From Devosia lucknowensis (GTDB lineage Bacteria; Pseudomonadota; Alphaproteobacteria; Rhizobiales; Devosiaceae): DNA of 64,000 bases. Numbering within the stretch: position 1 is the first letter of the stretch; the number at the start of each line of letters is the position of its first letter. The notes beneath the pieces are model-generated. The model was not told where the DNA came from. It saw only the letters and a program-made list of their open reading frames with translations, and ran no database searches. This document shows positions 35,565 through 44,526 of the stretch, piece by piece. The DNA is taken from assembly GCF_900177655.1 (NCBI RefSeq), contig NZ_FXWK01000001.1:682001-746000 (forward strand), read 5' to 3'. A program made the position numbers and the translations under genes.

Positions 35565-36611
35565 ATGAAGTATCGCTATCTCGGACGCTCCGGCCTTCTG
35601 GTTTCGCGGCTTTGCTTGGGGACCATGACTTTCGGCAATGACCAATGGGGGTGCGATCAGGACACGTCGAGCGCCATCGTACGCCGCTTCATCGAGGGTG
35701 GCGGCAATTTCATCGATACCGCAGACGGTTACAGCGCTGGGGAATCCGAGCGTATGCTGGGCATGGCGATCAGGGATTATGATCGCGACCACCTTGTGCT
35801 GGCGACCAAGTGCTGGTTTCCGACCGACAGCGCCGTCACGGCGCGGGGGCTATCGCGCAAGCATATCATCGATGCCTGCGAGCGCAGCCTCAAGCGGCTC
35901 GGGACGGACTTTATCGATCTCTATCAATTCCACGGGCCCGATCCCTATACCCCGCTCGAAGAGAGCCTGCGCGCGGCAGACGATCTCGTGCGCGCCGGCA
36001 AGGTTCGCTACGTCGGTTGCTCGAATTTTTACGGCTGGCAGATCGCCAAGGCCAATACCTTGGCAGATGCCAAAGGCTATGAGCGGCTGATTTCAGGGCA
36101 GCATCTCTATAATCTCATTCGCCGCGATATAGAGCGCGAAATCCTGCCGGCGGCGGAGGATGCGGGAGTAGGCATCATTTGCTGGAGCCCTCTGGCAGCG
36201 GGGATGCTGTCGGGCAAATATCGCGATCAGTTGGCGCCGGATGCACGGTCGCGCATGGGCATTCAGGCCTCTGTAACCGTGCCGCGCTACTGGTTCGAGG
36301 ATGCGCTCAAGCTGGTCGAAAAAGTGGCTGACGTTGCGCAGCGGCTCGGGCATACGCCCAGCCAGGTTGCGCTCAGCTGGCTATTCGGTGACCAGCGGAT
36401 CACCGCGGCCATCATCGGCGCGCGGACCCCGGGGCAGGTCGGTGAAAACCTGGTTGCCGGCGAACTGGAACTGCCTCCCGAGATCAGGAACGAACTGACT
36501 GCGGCACTGCCAGTCAACCTTGGCTATCCGTTTGAATGGACGGAAAACAATCTCCGCGCCACTTTCGGCAGGGCGGAGTTCGAACCGGCCCACACCGTAC
36601 GGCTCCCGTGA
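35565..36611 (+). CDS. Aldo/keto reductase
   Basis: 348 residues with the AKR catalytic tetrad D51, Y56, K82 and H123 (DTADGY, ATKCW, QFHGPDP) and the C-terminal NADP(H)-binding IIGARTPGQVGENL. The ribosome site GGAGG lies 8 nt before the ATG. As last gene of the GntR-enolase operon it could oxidise or reduce a sugar before or after dehydration (sugar dehydrogenase/reductase). It resembles the YajO/oxidoreductase branch of the family. It converges on the AraC gene across 45 bp. Confidence 0.92.
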   Translation: MKYRYLGRSGLLVSRLCLGTMTFGNDQWGCDQDTSSAIVRRFIEGGGNFIDTADGYSAGESERMLGMAIRDYDRDHLVLATKCWFPTDSAVTARGLSRKHIIDACERSLKRLGTDFIDLYQFHGPDPYTPLEESLRAADDLVRAGKVRYVGCSNFYGWQIAKANTLADAKGYERLISGQHLYNLIRRDIEREILPAAEDAGVGIICWSPLAAGMLSGKYRDQLAPDARSRMGIQASVTVPRYWFEDALKLVEKVADVAQRLGHTPSQVALSWLFGDQRITAAIIGARTPGQVGENLVAGELELPPEIRNELTAALPVNLGYPFEWTENNLRATFGRAEFEPAHTVRLP

Positions 36612-36656
36612 AGGCGGAAGGGCACGGTTACCCGAAGTTTGTCCCCGGATACGACT

Positions 36657-37574
36657 CTATCGTTGGACATCCCTGCGCATGTCGCCCGGTGTCACGCCAT
36701 ACGCTTTGCGGAAATGTTCGTAGAACTGTGTCTGCGAGCCGAAACCTGCCTGGAACGCGACGTTTGCGACGGAAAGACTGCCGTCGAACAGCAGTGAGCG
36801 GGCCCGGATCAGCCGCATGCGCACCACGAATTTTTGCAGCGAGATGTTCATGACCTTGGCAAAGAGGTCTGCGGCATAGTTGGGATGGAGCCCGACGACT
36901 GCGGCGATGTCTTCCGCAGCCAGCGGCTCGGTTATGTTCTCGACGATATGGCGCACCATGCGCACCACGTGCCGGACGGGCAGGGCGCTCTTGCCCCTGC
37001 TGCCTGCAGTGTCCAGCCACGGTGGCAGGAGCGTCTCCCACCCCACGATCGCGGCGCGCCTGAACATGGTGCCGATCTCGGCCCGCACCAGGTCCGTCCG
37101 CACCGCATTGCCGCTGCGATAGTCGGCGTGCCAGCGCTCCAGCATGTCGAGGCCAGCGCAGCCGGCCGCGAGCTCCACCACGCCGCCGCCCATCAGCGTG
37201 TCGGTCAGTCGCCCCAGTTGCGGCATTTCGAGGAAGGCGTCCATCGGCAGGTAGATATTGAGCTGCCGGGCAGCTTCGGCACCGCGCAGCGCAACGGTCT
37301 GATGCGGAATGCCGGCCCAGAAAGCAACGAGCCGTCCCGCGCCAATGGTTGTTGCGCCGCCGTCGAACCGGTAGTCCATTTCGCCAGCGGAAAGCCAGTT
37401 GAACTCGATATGCCCGTGGCTGTGCGGTTCCGGCATGGTCCGTGGCGTGAACGAGCGGATACCGAACCGGCCGAAGGCCTTGGCCGAGGCATAAAAGCTG
37501 CGATCCGGGCGAGAGAGGGGTCTTGGCGCTGTCTTGCCCGCCGGCACCGCGCCGTACTCGAGAGTTCTGGTCAT
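36657..37574 (-). CDS. AraC family regulator (MelR-like layout)
   Basis: 305 residues from the ATG at 37574; the frame continues upstream across the divergent gene without support. An N-terminal cupin (PEPHSHGHIEFNWLSAGEMDYRFDG, then GRLVAFWAGIPHQ) is followed by two helix-turn-helices at the C-terminus (LAAEDIAAVVGLHPNYAADLFAKVM and SVANVAFQAGFGSQTQFYEHFRKAYGVTPGDMRRD). It diverges from a GH4 glycosidase gene by 94 bp. In enterobacteria MelR (AraC type, cupin) sits next to the GH4 gene melA, so regulation of the GH4 gene is the natural inference. Confidence 0.9.
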   Translation of the reverse strand: MTRTLEYGAVPAGKTAPRPLSRPDRSFYASAKAFGRFGIRSFTPRTMPEPHSHGHIEFNWLSAGEMDYRFDGGATTIGAGRLVAFWAGIPHQTVALRGAEAARQLNIYLPMDAFLEMPQLGRLTDTLMGGGVVELAAGCAGLDMLERWHADYRSGNAVRTDLVRAEIGTMFRRAAIVGWETLLPPWLDTAGSRGKSALPVRHVVRMVRHIVENITEPLAAEDIAAVVGLHPNYAADLFAKVMNISLQKFVVRMRLIRARSLLFDGSLSVANVAFQAGFGSQTQFYEHFRKAYGVTPGDMRRDVQR

Positions 37575-37668
37575 CGAAATCTGTAAATCCCGGAAGAAGC
37601 TGTTAGCATTCCGGATTGTTCGTAGCCTTGCAAGTCGTAAGCTCCGCTCGACACTTCTGGAGCATCCC

Positions 37669-39036
37669 ATGGCAAACCCAAAAATCACCTTCATCGGCGC
37701 CGGCTCGTCCGTTTTCATGAAGAACATCGTCGGCGACATCCTGCAGCGCCCGGCACTTGCGGGCGCCGAAATCCGGCTCATGGACATCAACCCGACCCGT
37801 CTCGAAGAAAGCGCCATCATCGCCGGCAAGCTGGTGAAGACGCTGGGCGTCCCCGCCACGGTCAAGACCTTTGCGGATCAGCGCGCCGCGCTGGACGGCA
37901 CGAATTTCGTGGTCGTCTGTTTCCAGATCGGCGGCTACGAACCCTCTACGGTCGTCGATTTCGACGTCCCTAAGAAGTACAACCTTCGCCAGACCATCGC
38001 CGACACTCTGGGCGTCGGCGGCATCATGCGCGGACTGCGCACGGTTCCGCATCTGTGGAGCATCTGCGAAGACATGCTCGAGGTCGCGCCGGACGCGATC
38101 ATGCTGCAATACGTCAACCCCATGGCCATCAACACCTGGGCCATTGCCGAGAAATACCCCACCATCAAGCAGGTCGGCCTCTGCCATTCCGTCCAGGGCA
38201 CGGCGCATGAACTGGCCCACGATCTCGGCATACCCTACGAGGACATCCGGTACCGCTCGGCCGGGATCAACCATATGGCCTTCTATCTCAAGCTCGAGCA
38301 TCGCCAGCCCGACGGCTCCTACAAGGATCTCTATCCCGAACTGCACCGTGCCTATCGCGAAGGCCGCGCGCCAAAGCCGGGCTGGAACCCGCGCTGCCCC
38401 AACAAGGTGCGCTACGAGATGATGACGCGCCTGGGCTATTTCGTCACCGAAAGCTCGGAACACTTCGCTGAATACACGCCCTATTTCATCAAGGAGGGTC
38501 GCGAGGACCTGATCGAAAAATACGGCATCCCGCTCGACGAATATCCCAAGCGCTGCGTGGAACAGATCGAGGGCTGGAAGAAGACGTCCGAGCAGTATCG
38601 TACCGCCGAGACCATCACTGTGAAGCCGTCCAAGGAATACGCCTCCTCCATCGTGAACTCGGTCTGGACGGGCGAGCCCTCGGTGATCTACGGCAATCTC
38701 CGGAACAATGGCGTCATCACCTCGCTCCCCGATAATGCGGCGGTGGAAGTGCCCTGCCTGGTGGACGACAACGGACTGCAGCCCACCTTCATCGGCGATC
38801 TGCCGCCCCAACTCACCGCTCTGATCCGCACCAACATCAATGTGCAGGAACTGACGGTGCGTGCGCTGGTCGACGAAAACCGCGAGCACATCTATCACGC
38901 GGCGATGATGGACCCGCACACCGCAGCCGAACTGGATCTTGAGCAGATCTGGAGCCTCGTAGACGATCTCCTCGTTGCCCATGGCGACATGCTGCCCGCA
39001 TGGGCACGCGGCGCTCGCCGTCAGGCCGTGGCCTGA
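37669..39036 (+). CDS. Glycoside hydrolase family 4 (alpha-galactosidase/alpha-glucosidase)
   Basis: 455 residues from the ATG at 37669 (TGGAG 7 nt upstream). GH4 enzymes use NAD+ and a divalent metal with a redox-assisted elimination mechanism. The nucleotide-binding GAGSSVFMKN is at 10-19. The metal and active-site motif CHSVQGT starts at C172-H173, and NHMAFYL carries H202. VNPMAINTWA near 150 is also typical. Length and CHS motif fit the MelA/AglA branch. No signal peptide, so it acts on imported di- or oligosaccharides in the cytoplasm. A strong terminator follows. Confidence 0.92.
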   Translation: MANPKITFIGAGSSVFMKNIVGDILQRPALAGAEIRLMDINPTRLEESAIIAGKLVKTLGVPATVKTFADQRAALDGTNFVVVCFQIGGYEPSTVVDFDVPKKYNLRQTIADTLGVGGIMRGLRTVPHLWSICEDMLEVAPDAIMLQYVNPMAINTWAIAEKYPTIKQVGLCHSVQGTAHELAHDLGIPYEDIRYRSAGINHMAFYLKLEHRQPDGSYKDLYPELHRAYREGRAPKPGWNPRCPNKVRYEMMTRLGYFVTESSEHFAEYTPYFIKEGREDLIEKYGIPLDEYPKRCVEQIEGWKKTSEQYRTAETITVKPSKEYASSIVNSVWTGEPSVIYGNLRNNGVITSLPDNAAVEVPCLVDDNGLQPTFIGDLPPQLTALIRTNINVQELTVRALVDENREHIYHAAMMDPHTAAELDLEQIWSLVDDLLVAHGDMLPAWARGARRQAVA

Positions 39037-39059
39037 GTCTTTCAACGCTCTCAGTGCGA

Positions 39060-39095
39060 AACCCCGATGCGGTCGACGCATCGGGGTTCTCTTTT
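39060..39095 (+). terminator. Rho-independent terminator after GH4 gene
   Basis: AACCCCGATGCG (39060-39071) pairs perfectly with CGCATCGGGGTT (39077-39088) over 12 bp with loop GTCGA, followed by CTCTTTT. It lies 24 bp after the GH4 stop and separates GH4 from the GH2 gene. Confidence 0.88.
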
Positions 39096-39157
39096 GGCGG
39101 CTGGCATTTCCCGTCCGCTCATGTATGGAAGCATCTGAAACGTTTTCGAGGCTTCAG

Positions 39158-41596
39158 ATGCGCCAGATCCGCTCTCTCAATTCGGGCTGGAGCCAGACCT
39201 GCCTCGGCGGTCCCGGCATGCGTCCGGGCCTGCCGGAGAGCATTCCGGCGACGGTGCCCGGCACGATGCACACCGACCTGCTGGCGGCGGGCCTGATCCC
39301 CGATCCGTACCTGGACCTCAACGAGATTACGCTCGATTGGATCGGCCGTTGCGATTGGCGCTACGAGACCTGCTTCGAATGGTCCGACGCTGGCGACGAA
39401 CACGTCGATCTGGTGTTCGCCGGGCTCGACACCTTCGCCACCATCACCCTCAACGGCGCCGAGATCGGCCGCACTGCCAACATGAACCGCAGCTACCGGT
39501 TCGCCTCTCGCGACCAGTTGCGCGACGGCATGAACCACCTCGTGGTCAGTTTCGGGAGCGCGTGGAAGCGCGGTGCTGCGTTGGAAAGCCAGTATGAGCC
39601 CCGGCCAAACAACTATCCGGGCCCTGCCAACCTCATGCGCAAGATGGCCTGCAATTTCGGCTGGGACTGGGGTCCTTCGCTTGTCACCGCGGGCTTGTGG
39701 CAAAGTGTGACGCTGGAGAGCTGGTCATCTGCGCGGCTGTCCCGCGTCCGTCCCGAGATCACGCTGGATGGTGCCGATGGTCTGGTCCGTCTGCACGTTG
39801 AAATCGATGGCGAACCGGCTGGCCTCACGCTCAGGGCCTCGGTCGCCGGGGTAACGGAGACGTTGCCGATCGCCACTGGAGCGGCGCTGATCGAATTGCG
39901 GACGCGGTCCCCGCAGCTTTGGTGGCCACATCATCTCGGTGGCCAGCCGCTTTATGTCCTCTCCGTCGAACTGCTCGATGGCGATGTGGTGGTCGACACC
40001 TGGTCGCGCGATATAGGCTTTCGCTCCGTTCGTCTCGACACCAGCGCGGACGATCACGGCTCCGCCTTCACGCTCGTCGTCAACGACACACCGATTTATG
40101 TCTGTGGTGCCAACTGGATTCCCGACGACTGTTTCCTCCCGCGCGTAACGCCCGAGCGCTACGCCGAGCGCATCGCGCAGGCCAAGGGTGCCAACATCAA
40201 CCTGCTGCGTGTCTGGGGTGGAGGCATCTACGAGACTGAAGCCTTCTACGAAGCCTGCAGCCGCGCCGGCATGCTGGTGTGGCAGGATTTTCTTTTCGCT
40301 TGTGCCGCCTATCCGGAAGAGGGCGACCTCCCTGCCGAAATCGAGGCCGAGGCGTGCGAAAACATCGTTCGCCTCATGCCCCATCCGTCGCTGGTTCTCT
40401 GGAACGGCAACAACGAGAATATCTGGGGTTGGTTCGATTGGGGCTGGCAGGGGGCGCTTGAGGGGCGCACCTGGGGAGCGGCGTATTACCTCGACCTTCT
40501 GCCGCGTCTGGTTGCCCAACTCGACCCCACACGACCCTATTGGGCTGGCTCGCCCTATTCGGGCAGCATGGATATTCACCCCAACGACCCCGCACACGGG
40601 TGCACGCATCTGTGGGATGTCTGGAACGACGTTGGTTACGAACACTATGCCGATAGCGTGCCGCGTTTCTGTTCCGAATTCGGTTGGCAGGCGCCGCCGA
40701 CATGGGCGACTCTGACCGAGGCGGTTCACGACGATCCGCTCACCCCGACTTCGCCGGGTGTGTGGCACCACCAGAAGGCGACCTCCGGCAACGACAAGCT
40801 GCTCCGCGGTCTCCAGGGTCACCTGCCGCAGCCTCAATCGATGGACGACTGGCACTTCGCAACCCAGCTCAACCAGGCGCGGGCCATCGCCTTCGGCATC
40901 GCCCATATGCGCTCGCATCGTCCGCTCAATATGGGTGCCATTGTCTGGCAACTCAACGATTGCTGGCCGGTCAACTCCTGGTCTGCCATCGATGGGTATG
41001 GGCGCAGGAAGCCGCTGTGGTACGCTTTGCGTAACGTCTTTGCGACGCATTTCCTGTCCATCCAGCCACGCGGCTCGGGGCTTTCTGCGATCGCCGTCAA
41101 TGATCGGACCCTGTTCTGGCGCGGACCGGTGACGGTCAAGCGCATTCGCTTCGATGGCACGGTGATGGCCGAGTGGACACATTGGCGGCTTTGCGCCGAC
41201 CGCCTCTCGGCCGCTGAACTTTCGATCCCGGATGACATCGCGACACCAGGGGACATCCGGTCCGAAATGCTCGTCGCCACCATGCATGACACGACCGCAT
41301 TCCACTATTTTGCCGAGGACATCGACCTCGATCTGCCGGTGCCTGCAGCCGAATGCACACTTGACCGGATCGGTCCCGTCGACTGGCAGCTGACAGTGAG
41401 AGCAACTACCTTGCTCAAGGACCTCAGCATATTCGTCGACAGGCTCGATCCCGTCGCCGAGATCAGTGACATGCTGGTTACGCTTTTCCCCGGGCAAGAG
41501 CACGTTTTCACGATCACCTCGGCGCTCGACTTGGGCCTGGACGACCTGCGGCAACCGCCTGTCTTCCGCACGGCGAACGACTTGGTGAACCGTTAG
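39158..41596 (+). CDS. Glycoside hydrolase family 2 beta-mannosidase
   Basis: 812 residues from the ATG at 39158 (GAGG 6 nt upstream); an ATG at 39125 is an alternative. The order is a jelly-roll sugar-binding domain (PATVPGTMHTDLLAAGLIPDPY, then FAGLDTFATITLNG), an immunoglobulin-like domain, and a TIM barrel with acid/base E420 in WNGNNEN and nucleophile E507 in CSEFGW. NFGWDWGP and RVWGGGIYE are typical of beta-mannosidases. No signal peptide, so intracellular cleavage of mannosides is likely. An AAACGTTT palindrome (39138-39145) lies in its short leader. Its stop overlaps that of murQ by 4 bp. Confidence 0.93.
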   Translation: MRQIRSLNSGWSQTCLGGPGMRPGLPESIPATVPGTMHTDLLAAGLIPDPYLDLNEITLDWIGRCDWRYETCFEWSDAGDEHVDLVFAGLDTFATITLNGAEIGRTANMNRSYRFASRDQLRDGMNHLVVSFGSAWKRGAALESQYEPRPNNYPGPANLMRKMACNFGWDWGPSLVTAGLWQSVTLESWSSARLSRVRPEITLDGADGLVRLHVEIDGEPAGLTLRASVAGVTETLPIATGAALIELRTRSPQLWWPHHLGGQPLYVLSVELLDGDVVVDTWSRDIGFRSVRLDTSADDHGSAFTLVVNDTPIYVCGANWIPDDCFLPRVTPERYAERIAQAKGANINLLRVWGGGIYETEAFYEACSRAGMLVWQDFLFACAAYPEEGDLPAEIEAEACENIVRLMPHPSLVLWNGNNENIWGWFDWGWQGALEGRTWGAAYYLDLLPRLVAQLDPTRPYWAGSPYSGSMDIHPNDPAHGCTHLWDVWNDVGYEHYADSVPRFCSEFGWQAPPTWATLTEAVHDDPLTPTSPGVWHHQKATSGNDKLLRGLQGHLPQPQSMDDWHFATQLNQARAIAFGIAHMRSHRPLNMGAIVWQLNDCWPVNSWSAIDGYGRRKPLWYALRNVFATHFLSIQPRGSGLSAIAVNDRTLFWRGPVTVKRIRFDGTVMAEWTHWRLCADRLSAAELSIPDDIATPGDIRSEMLVATMHDTTAFHYFAEDIDLDLPVPAAECTLDRIGPVDWQLTVRATTLLKDLSIFVDRLDPVAEISDMLVTLFPGQEHVFTITSALDLGLDDLRQPPVFRTANDLVNR

Positions 41597-42492
41597 CGCC
41601 GAAGCAGCGTGTCGAGGGCGGAGCGAAGGTTGCCACCGTGCTGGCCAAGCATGGTCGTAGCCTCCTCATGCGAGCCGACGCCCAGGGCAACGAGTACGGC
41701 CGGCTTGACCGCACCATCGGTCTGCAGGAGCGCAATCTCGGCGGTTTCAGCGTCCACCTTTGCAATGGCCTGGACAATTCCCCGGGCCCGGCCACGCAGC
41801 TTCGCGTTGTCGGCCACGACATTCACCATGTAGCCATCATGTACATGGCCCAGGCGGATTGCCATCAGTGTCGAAAGCATGTTGAGAGCGATTTTTTGGG
41901 CAGTACCAGCGCCCATCCGTGTCGAACCGGCAATGACCTCTGGCGGTGTCGGAAGGCAGATGCCGACTTGCGCGCGCGTCAGTATGGGAGCGCCCGCGTT
42001 ATTGGCGATCCCGATGGTCCGCGCCCCCGCGGCACTCGCAGCATCGAGGGCGGCAAGGGGGTAGGGTGTGTAGCCACTGGCGGTAATGGCAATGAGGCAA
42101 TCCTTGCTGCCGAGGCCAAGTGCTTCGACTGCGCTTCGCGCGGCCTGGCCATCATCCTCGGGACCACCCTTCATATCCACGAGCGCGTCACTGCCACCAG
42201 CCAGAAGCACGACGATGCGCTCGCGCGGTATCCCATAGGTTCCGGGAAGTTCGAGGGCATCTGCCAGCGCCATGAGGCCGGAACTACCCGCCGCAGCATA
42301 GACGAGGCGTCCGCCGTCGCGAACGGCTTGCGCGGCCAGGACCGCGCCAGCAGCGATCGCAGGCGCAGCAGTGGCAACCGAATCCGCCGCCGCGCTCTGG
42401 CCTGCGGCCAGTAAGGCAAGAATATCCTGGTCGTCGCGCGTATCCAGGCCGACGGCTTCGGCATGCAGCCCTTCTGTTTGTGGAGCGAGCAC
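41593..42492 (-). CDS. murQ: N-acetylmuramic acid 6-phosphate etherase-like protein
   Basis: 299 residues from the GTG at 42492 with AGGAG 7 nt upstream; the longer frame lacks family similarity. MurQ cleaves the lactyl ether of MurNAc-6-phosphate to GlcNAc-6-phosphate during cell-wall recycling. The SIS domain shows GGRLVYAAAGSSG (60-72), E81 at the position of the catalytic glutamate (ALELPGTYG), and the family hallmark GSTRMGAGTAQKIALNMLST. The first motif is more divergent than in E. coli MurQ. It diverges from the gntR-SIS-nagA operon, whose NagA would use the product. Confidence 0.85.
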   Translation of the reverse strand: MLAPQTEGLHAEAVGLDTRDDQDILALLAAGQSAAADSVATAAPAIAAGAVLAAQAVRDGGRLVYAAAGSSGLMALADALELPGTYGIPRERIVVLLAGGSDALVDMKGGPEDDGQAARSAVEALGLGSKDCLIAITASGYTPYPLAALDAASAAGARTIGIANNAGAPILTRAQVGICLPTPPEVIAGSTRMGAGTAQKIALNMLSTLMAIRLGHVHDGYMVNVVADNAKLRGRARGIVQAIAKVDAETAEIALLQTDGAVKPAVLVALGVGSHEEATTMLGQHGGNLRSALDTLLRR

Positions 42493-42519
42493 GCGCAATC
42501 TCCTGTACTTGAATGCCAA

Positions 42520-42655
42520 ACCAATACCACTTATCCCGTGGGTTGGCACAAGAGCAATTCTATGACCGGGAAAAGCATAGCATCCACAAGGTAATCGGCA
42601 CATAAATTCCGCCGAAGACCACAAAGCGCTTGGTCAATGGTATTTTATTGGTATT
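42520..42655. promoter_or_regulatory. Candidate GntR/HutC operator half-sites between murQ and gntR
   Basis: TGGTATT occurs twice in direct orientation at 42638-42644 and 42649-42655, 11 bp apart (one helical turn), just upstream of the gntR start. Its complement AATACCA occurs at 42523-42529, next to murQ. The half-site resembles the TTGGTATA/TGGTCTAGACCA sites of NagR/DasR-type HutC regulators (established for those proteins). This suggests joint control of both divergent units by the adjacent regulator. Confidence 0.5.
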
Positions 42656-42715
42656 ATCGTGTCGGATCGCATGGTCTGCCATGCTTGCTGCCGCGAGATA
42701 CCACGAGGAGCGAAC

Positions 42716-43501
42716 TTGACGGACCAGTCCGGAAACATCTTTGGCGACGGCCCGGTCGTGCTGCAGGTCGGAGGGCCGCTTTATCTCCAGCTCAAGCGCT
42801 GGGTTGAAGATGCCATAAAACGTGGTCTGATCAAGCCCGGCGATGCACTGCCATCGGAGCGCGACCTCGCCTTGCGCGCCGACGTTTCCCGCGTCACCGT
42901 TCGTAAGGCCGTTCAGCACCTCGTGCAGGAGGGTGTACTCGTCCAACGGCATGGCTCCGGAACCTTTGTCGCGCCCGAAACGCAACGCGTTGAACAATCG
43001 CTGTCGCAGCTCACCTCTTTCAGCGAAGATATGGCGCGTCGCGGCATGGCTGTCCGGGCCCGATGGCTGGAGCGCGGCCTCTATCTGCCTTCACCTGAGG
43101 AAACAATCATCCTGGGGCTTGGCTCCGGTGAGCGTGTGGCCCGCATATCCCGCCTGCGCCTCACTGGCGATGTGCCGCTTGCCATCGAGCGGGCCAGTCT
43201 GTCCTCCAGTGTCCTGCCCGAGCCATTGACCATCGCTGACTCGCTCTACAAGCATCTAGAGAAATCCGGTAACCGCCCGGTACGCGCGATCCAGCGCATT
43301 CGCGCTGCCAATATTCCGGAGGATGACGCCCATCTTCTCGAGGTCCCAGTCGGTTCGGCAGTCCTGCATATCGAGCGTATCTCCTATCTCGCGACGGGAC
43401 GCGTCATCGAATTCACCCGCTCCACCTACAGGGGCGACACCTATGACTTTGTCGCCGAGCTGCGCCTTGGCGATCCCAGCAATGGAGCCCGCACACCGTG
43501 A
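42716..43501 (+). CDS. GntR family regulator, HutC subfamily (NagR-like)
   Basis: 261 residues from the TTG at 42716, chosen because GAGGAG lies 6 nt upstream; GTG 42659 and ATG 42671 are possible but less well spaced. The winged helix is GPLYLQLKRWVEDAIKRGLIKPGDALPSERDLALRADVSRVTVRKAVQHLVQEGVLVQRHGSGTFV. The UTRA effector domain (about 100-245) shows LTSFSEDMARRGM and the closing pattern VIEFTRSTYRGDTYDFVAEL. By relation to NagR/DasR it probably senses GlcNAc-6-P or GlcN-6-P. It overlaps the SIS gene by 4 bp (GTGA). Confidence 0.9.
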   Translation: MTDQSGNIFGDGPVVLQVGGPLYLQLKRWVEDAIKRGLIKPGDALPSERDLALRADVSRVTVRKAVQHLVQEGVLVQRHGSGTFVAPETQRVEQSLSQLTSFSEDMARRGMAVRARWLERGLYLPSPEETIILGLGSGERVARISRLRLTGDVPLAIERASLSSSVLPEPLTIADSLYKHLEKSGNRPVRAIQRIRAANIPEDDAHLLEVPVGSAVLHIERISYLATGRVIEFTRSTYRGDTYDFVAELRLGDPSNGARTP

Positions 43502-44526
43502 CCGAAAAGACCTTCATGCGCCAGGAAGTGGAACAGATCCCCGACGTCGTGGCGGGTTTCCTGACCTCCTCTGCCGCTACGCTGGATGAAGCTGCCGGTC
43601 GCTTGCGTGCCCTCGATCCGGCCCTCGTGGTGACCGTTGCGCGCGGGTCGTCCGACCACGCGTCGGCCTATCTGAAATATGCGATCGAACTGGTTCTCGG
43701 CGTTCCAGTCGCGTCGGTGGGACCCTCGATCGCCTCGATCTACGGACGCGATCTCAAGCTGGGCAAGGCCGCGGCCATCGCCATCTCCCAGTCCGGCAGG
43801 AGCCCCGATATCGTCGGCATGGCCCAGTCGGCACGGCGCAGCGGCGCCACGACCATAGCGATCACCAACACCGCAGGGTCGCCTTTGGCGGAAGCCAGCG
43901 ATTTCACCATCGACCTGCATGCCGGTGCTGAAAAAAGCGTCGCGGCGACCAAGACCTTCGTGACCTCGGTGGTCGCCGGTCTGGCGCTCCTCGCCCGCTG
44001 GAGCGGCGACGCAGATCTTGGCAAGGCCATTTCTGCGCTTCCCGAAAGCCTGTCGCGCGCTATCGACTGCGATTGGTCGGGCCTCGTCGGCGCCCTGTAT
44101 GGTCATGATGCGCTCTACGTGCTCGGCCGCGGACCGGGCTTTGCCATCGCCAACGAGGCCGCGCTGAAATTCAAGGAAACCTGCAACATCCAGGCCGAAT
44201 CCTACAGCGCCGCCGAGGTGATGCATGGGCCTGTGGCCATCGTCACGCCCGGCTATCCGGTGCTTGGGCTGGCAGCGCGCGATGCGGCGGAAGCGTCGGT
44301 GGCCGATATGGCCCACAAGCTGGCCGGGCAGGGGGCACTGGCCTTCGTTACCAGCGACCGGCCCGGCGCGGCCCAGCGCTTGCCCTTTGCCGCCACCGGA
44401 CATCCCATCACCGATCCCCTCGCTCTGATCGTGTCCTTCTACGGCTTCGTGGAAGCCCTGTCCCGCCACCGCGGCCTCAACCCGGACGTGCCGCCGGCCC
44501 TCAAGAAAGTGACCGAGACCGTATGA
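43498..44526 (+). CDS. SIS-domain glucosamine-6-phosphate deaminase/isomerase (NagB-II/AgaS type)
   Basis: 342 residues, GTG start overlapping the gntR stop. It corresponds to the isomerase half of GlmS without the glutaminase domain: two SIS domains with VARGSSDHASAYLKY (47-61), ISQSGRSPDIV, EKSVAATKTF and the C-terminal GRGPGFAIANEAALKFKETCNIQAESYSAAEVMHGP. Such stand-alone proteins deaminate GlcN-6-P to fructose-6-P and ammonia in place of classic NagB. It is directly coupled to nagA, whose product is its substrate. A frlB-type sugar-amine deglycase is a less likely alternative. Confidence 0.87.
   Translation: MTEKTFMRQEVEQIPDVVAGFLTSSAATLDEAAGRLRALDPALVVTVARGSSDHASAYLKYAIELVLGVPVASVGPSIASIYGRDLKLGKAAAIAISQSGRSPDIVGMAQSARRSGATTIAITNTAGSPLAEASDFTIDLHAGAEKSVAATKTFVTSVVAGLALLARWSGDADLGKAISALPESLSRAIDCDWSGLVGALYGHDALYVLGRGPGFAIANEAALKFKETCNIQAESYSAAEVMHGPVAIVTPGYPVLGLAARDAAEASVADMAHKLAGQGALAFVTSDRPGAAQRLPFAATGHPITDPLALIVSFYGFVEALSRHRGLNPDVPPALKKVTETV

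Noticed and set aside
37603-39081. 492-codon antisense frame over the GH4 gene, and similar long frames opposite the (p)ppGpp synthetase, porin and beta-mannosidase genes
   Set aside because: All are mirror frames of well-supported genes with third-position GC bias and show no recognisable domain or ribosome site.
39138-39145. LacI-family operator (AAACGTTT) before the beta-mannosidase gene
   Set aside because: Only eight bases are symmetric and no LacI-family regulator is encoded nearby. Kept only as a remark in the gene entry.
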